From: Bordetella parapertussis
GTDB taxonomy: Bacteria; Pseudomonadota; Gammaproteobacteria; Burkholderiales; Casimicrobiaceae
Assembly: GCA_943331295.2 (NCBI GenBank)
Contig: CALQLA020000006.1
Span: 62,001-126,000 of the forward strand
Direction of reading: 5' to 3'
Length of the DNA: 64,000 nt
Shown: positions 62,263-64,000 of the stretch, one piece after another
Numbering within the stretch: the first letter of the stretch is position 1
Layout of the letters: every line of letters starts with the position of its first letter
Made by a program: the position numbers and the translations under genes
The notes under the pieces: generated by a model
What the model saw: only the letters and a program-made list of their open reading frames with translations
Database searches by the model: none
What the model was told of the DNA's origin: nothing

Positions 62263-63560
62263 CGGCAGTGCGCATACCTGCGGCGGCGCCCGCGCCGGTG
62301 GCCGCCCTGCCCGTCGCGACGCTCGCCACCTACGGCATCTTCGGCATGCCGCTGGCGATGGCGGCGCTGCCCGTCTACGTGCACCTGCCGAAGTACTACG
62401 GCGGCACGCTGGGCGTCGACCTCACGCTGCTGGGCCTGCTGCTGCTGGCACTTCGCCTCGCCGACGGCATCGTCGATCCGCTGCTCGGCGCGTGGAGCGA
62501 CCGCGCGCGCTCGCGCAAGGCACTGGTCGTCGCCGCCGCGCCGGTGCTGGCGCTGGCGATGATCGCGCTGTTCACGCCGCTGCCCCGCGCGCAGGGCCCC
62601 CTGCTGCTGTGGCTCGGCGTGTCGGTCGCGGCGGTCTACCTCGCCTACAGCGTGGCGATGATCAACCACAATGCGTGGGGCGCGGAACTCTCCGCCGATC
62701 CGGTCGGGCGCACACGGATCACCGCGGTGCGCGAGGGGCTGGCGCTGGTCGGCGTGGTCGTCGCCAGCGTCGCGCCGTCGTTCTTCGGCGCGCCCGGCGA
62801 CCCCGAGTCCGGACTCGGCGCCTACGCCTGGTGGTTCGCGGCGTTCACGCTCGCCTGCGCGGCGGTCCTGTGGCGCGCCCCGGCCGGGCGGCGGGCGCCG
62901 TCACCCGTGACGACCGTCTGGTCGGGCCTCGCCACGCCGCTTTCCGATCCCCTGTTCCGCCGGTTGCTGCTCGTGTTCCTGGCGAACGGCATCGCGTCGG
63001 CGATTCCGGCGACGCTGGTGCTGTTCTTCATCGCCGACGTGCTGCAGGCGGAGGCGCGGCAGGGGCTGTTCCTCGCGCTCTACTTCATCGCCGGCGCCGC
63101 CGGCATGCCGTTGTGGGTGCGACTGTCGCAGCGTGTCGGCAAGGCGCGCGCGTGGATGGCCGGGATGATCGCCGCGATCGTCGCGTTCATCTGGGCCTGG
63201 GGCCTGGGACCCGGCGACACGACGGCGTTCGCGGCGATCTGCATTCTCTCGGGGCTGGCACTCGGCGCCGACCTCGCGCTGCCGCCGTCGCTGCTCGCCG
63301 ACGTCATCGGCCGCCACGGCGCGATGCGGGCGACGGGCGCCTATTTCGGGCTGTGGACGCTCGCGACCAAGCTCAACCTCGCGCTCGCCGCGGGGATCGC
63401 GCTGCCGCTTCTCGCCGCGCTGGGCTATGCGCCGGGCGGGCGGGCGCCGGGCGCGCTGGCCGCGCTCGCCTTCGTCTATGCGGCCGTGCCCTGCCTCCTC
63501 AAGCTCGGTGCGATCGTCGCGCTGCGCGCACTGCCGCCGGTCGCGGCCGATACCCGGTGA
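62259..63560 (+). CDS. MFS transporter (GPH/MelB-like)
   Basis: A 433-residue membrane protein with about twelve transmembrane helices and a glycoside-pentoside-hexuronide-type layout: TYGIFGMPLAMAALPVYVHLPKYY at helix 1, LRLADGIVDPLLGAWSDRARSRK between helices 2 and 3, YLAYSVAMINHNAWGAEL, and LGADLALPPSLLADVIGRHGAMRATGAYFG. The same transporter type occurs in the singlet-oxygen operon of Rhodobacter and in LitR operons, where its cargo is not known. It could flip or import a lipid or sugar. It overlaps the preceding gene by four bases. Confidence 0.88.
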   Translation: MTAVRIPAAAPAPVAALPVATLATYGIFGMPLAMAALPVYVHLPKYYGGTLGVDLTLLGLLLLALRLADGIVDPLLGAWSDRARSRKALVVAAAPVLALAMIALFTPLPRAQGPLLLWLGVSVAAVYLAYSVAMINHNAWGAELSADPVGRTRITAVREGLALVGVVVASVAPSFFGAPGDPESGLGAYAWWFAAFTLACAAVLWRAPAGRRAPSPVTTVWSGLATPLSDPLFRRLLLVFLANGIASAIPATLVLFFIADVLQAEARQGLFLALYFIAGAAGMPLWVRLSQRVGKARAWMAGMIAAIVAFIWAWGLGPGDTTAFAAICILSGLALGADLALPPSLLADVIGRHGAMRATGAYFGLWTLATKLNLALAAGIALPLLAALGYAPGGRAPGALAALAFVYAAVPCLLKLGAIVALRALPPVAADTR

Positions 63561-63624
63561 TGCAATACCGGCGCACAATCGCCCAACCAACCCCGCGGCG
63601 CAGGTTGCGCTGAAGCGAATCGCC

Positions 63625-64000
63625 ATGGCCCTCTTTTCCCCGCTCAACCCGCCGCTGCCCGCCTGGAACCAGGCGCGCGTCTGGGTGATCGGCGCCTCGA
63701 CCGGCATCGGCGCCGCGACGGCGCAGGCGCTCCTCGCCGCGGGCGCGCGCGTCGCGCTGTCGGCGCGCCAGGAGGACAAGCTGCGCGAGGTCGCGGCGGC
63801 GGCAGTGAAAAGGGGGGCCGACGCCGCCCGCGCGCGGGTCGTGCCGCTCGACTTCACCGACGACGCGGCGGTCACCGCCGCGAGCGCGCGCGTGTTCGCG
63901 GCGTGGGGCGGCTGCGACCTCGTGCTGATCGTCGCCGGCACGCACCGCGAGGTGCGCGCCTGGGAGCTCACCGCGGACGCGGCCGACGCGCTGCTGAAGA
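63625..64000 (+). CDS. Short-chain dehydrogenase/reductase (partial, cut by window end)
   Basis: From ATG 63625 the frame stays open to the edge of the window, giving about 125 residues. The cofactor loop is VWVIGASTGIGAATAQALL (residues 18-36), then RVALSARQEDKL, PLDFTDDAA and DLVLIVAGTHREV, with Ala-Gly-Thr in the place of the usual NNAG. Classical SDRs follow the MFS gene in comparable light-regulated operons, where they are thought to act in lipid modification. It is 64 bases after the MFS stop codon. The catalytic Tyr-x3-Lys lies beyond the window. Confidence 0.87.
   Translation, partial: MALFSPLNPPLPAWNQARVWVIGASTGIGAATAQALLAAGARVALSARQEDKLREVAAAAVKRGADAARARVVPLDFTDDAAVTAASARVFAAWGGCDLVLIVAGTHREVRAWELTADAADALLK

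Noticed and set aside
63560..63613. 17-codon open frame starting in the MFS stop codon (TGATG)
   Set aside because: Very basic, no ribosome-binding site or conservation evidence; more likely spacer before the SDR gene.

Overview
The window is about 70% GC, gene-dense, and has the look of a chromosome from a betaproteobacterium, most likely Burkholderiales-like. Pointers are the gloB / yafS-type methyltransferase / rnhA neighbourhood, a HiPIP, PHA-granule phasins, an FFLEELY-type protein, and LitR-type light regulation beside a Cfa operon. I saw no rRNA, tRNA, CRISPR array, prophage or intact insertion sequence. Mobile DNA is limited to an IS110-family remnant and several copies of a long palindromic REP-like repeat.

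Layout. 1-2450: the start of an MltD-like lipoprotein gene, gloB, a methyltransferase and rnhA, with two paired palindromic repeats. 2480-5120: a minus-strand run of poorly characterised genes (TPR, DUF6265, DUF6352, chalcone-isomerase-like), with a 12-bp tandem repeat over one translation start. 5250-15960: a complete fatty-acid degradation block on the minus strand (FadL, thioesterase, FadD, FadJ-type, FadI-type, FadE, and a PsrA-like TetR with a candidate operator). 16320-18720: a secreted DUF11-repeat protein with an IPTL-CTERM tail, frameshifted as read. 18769-22500: malate synthase G, DUF202 protein, IS110 debris, a truncated channel-like gene, and a Tat-exported HiPIP with a 14-G tract upstream.

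22660-39590: carbohydrate metabolism. A minus-strand set (mutarotase, GH63 glucosidase, debranching amylo-1,6-glucosidase) diverges from a nine-gene plus-strand run. That run (histidine phosphatase, pgm, tal, ROK kinase, pgi, gnd, zwf, pgl, tkt) covers glucose-1-phosphate and glucose entry plus the main steps of the pentose phosphate pathway.

39600-49920: a tri-haem cytochrome c, a DMT exporter, a PHA-region protein, a Tat-linked GMC (fatty-alcohol-oxidase-like) dehydrogenase, phasin, patatin, a TetR regulator, a TPR-like protein and an orphan solute-binding protein. The GMC operon and the phasin gene share a bipartite upstream element.

49927-56410: a neutral-lipid / wax-ester locus with WS/DGAT acyltransferase, acyl-CoA-binding protein, phasin, a Maqu_2507-type fatty acyl-CoA reductase, a lipase and an acyl-ACP-desaturase-like diiron protein. 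56488-64000: a B12-binding MerR photoreceptor (LitR/CarH type, cobalamin-binding residues intact) diverges from an operon of glutathione peroxidase, FAD oxidoreductase, DUF1365, Cfa-type methyltransferase, Chalcone_3 protein, MFS carrier and SDR. The shared promoter region has a consensus sigma70 promoter flanked by two TGTC-N3-GACA palindromes. The most interesting reading is that light and B12 sensing controls membrane-lipid modification on both sides of this promoter, next to a wax-ester/PHA storage region.
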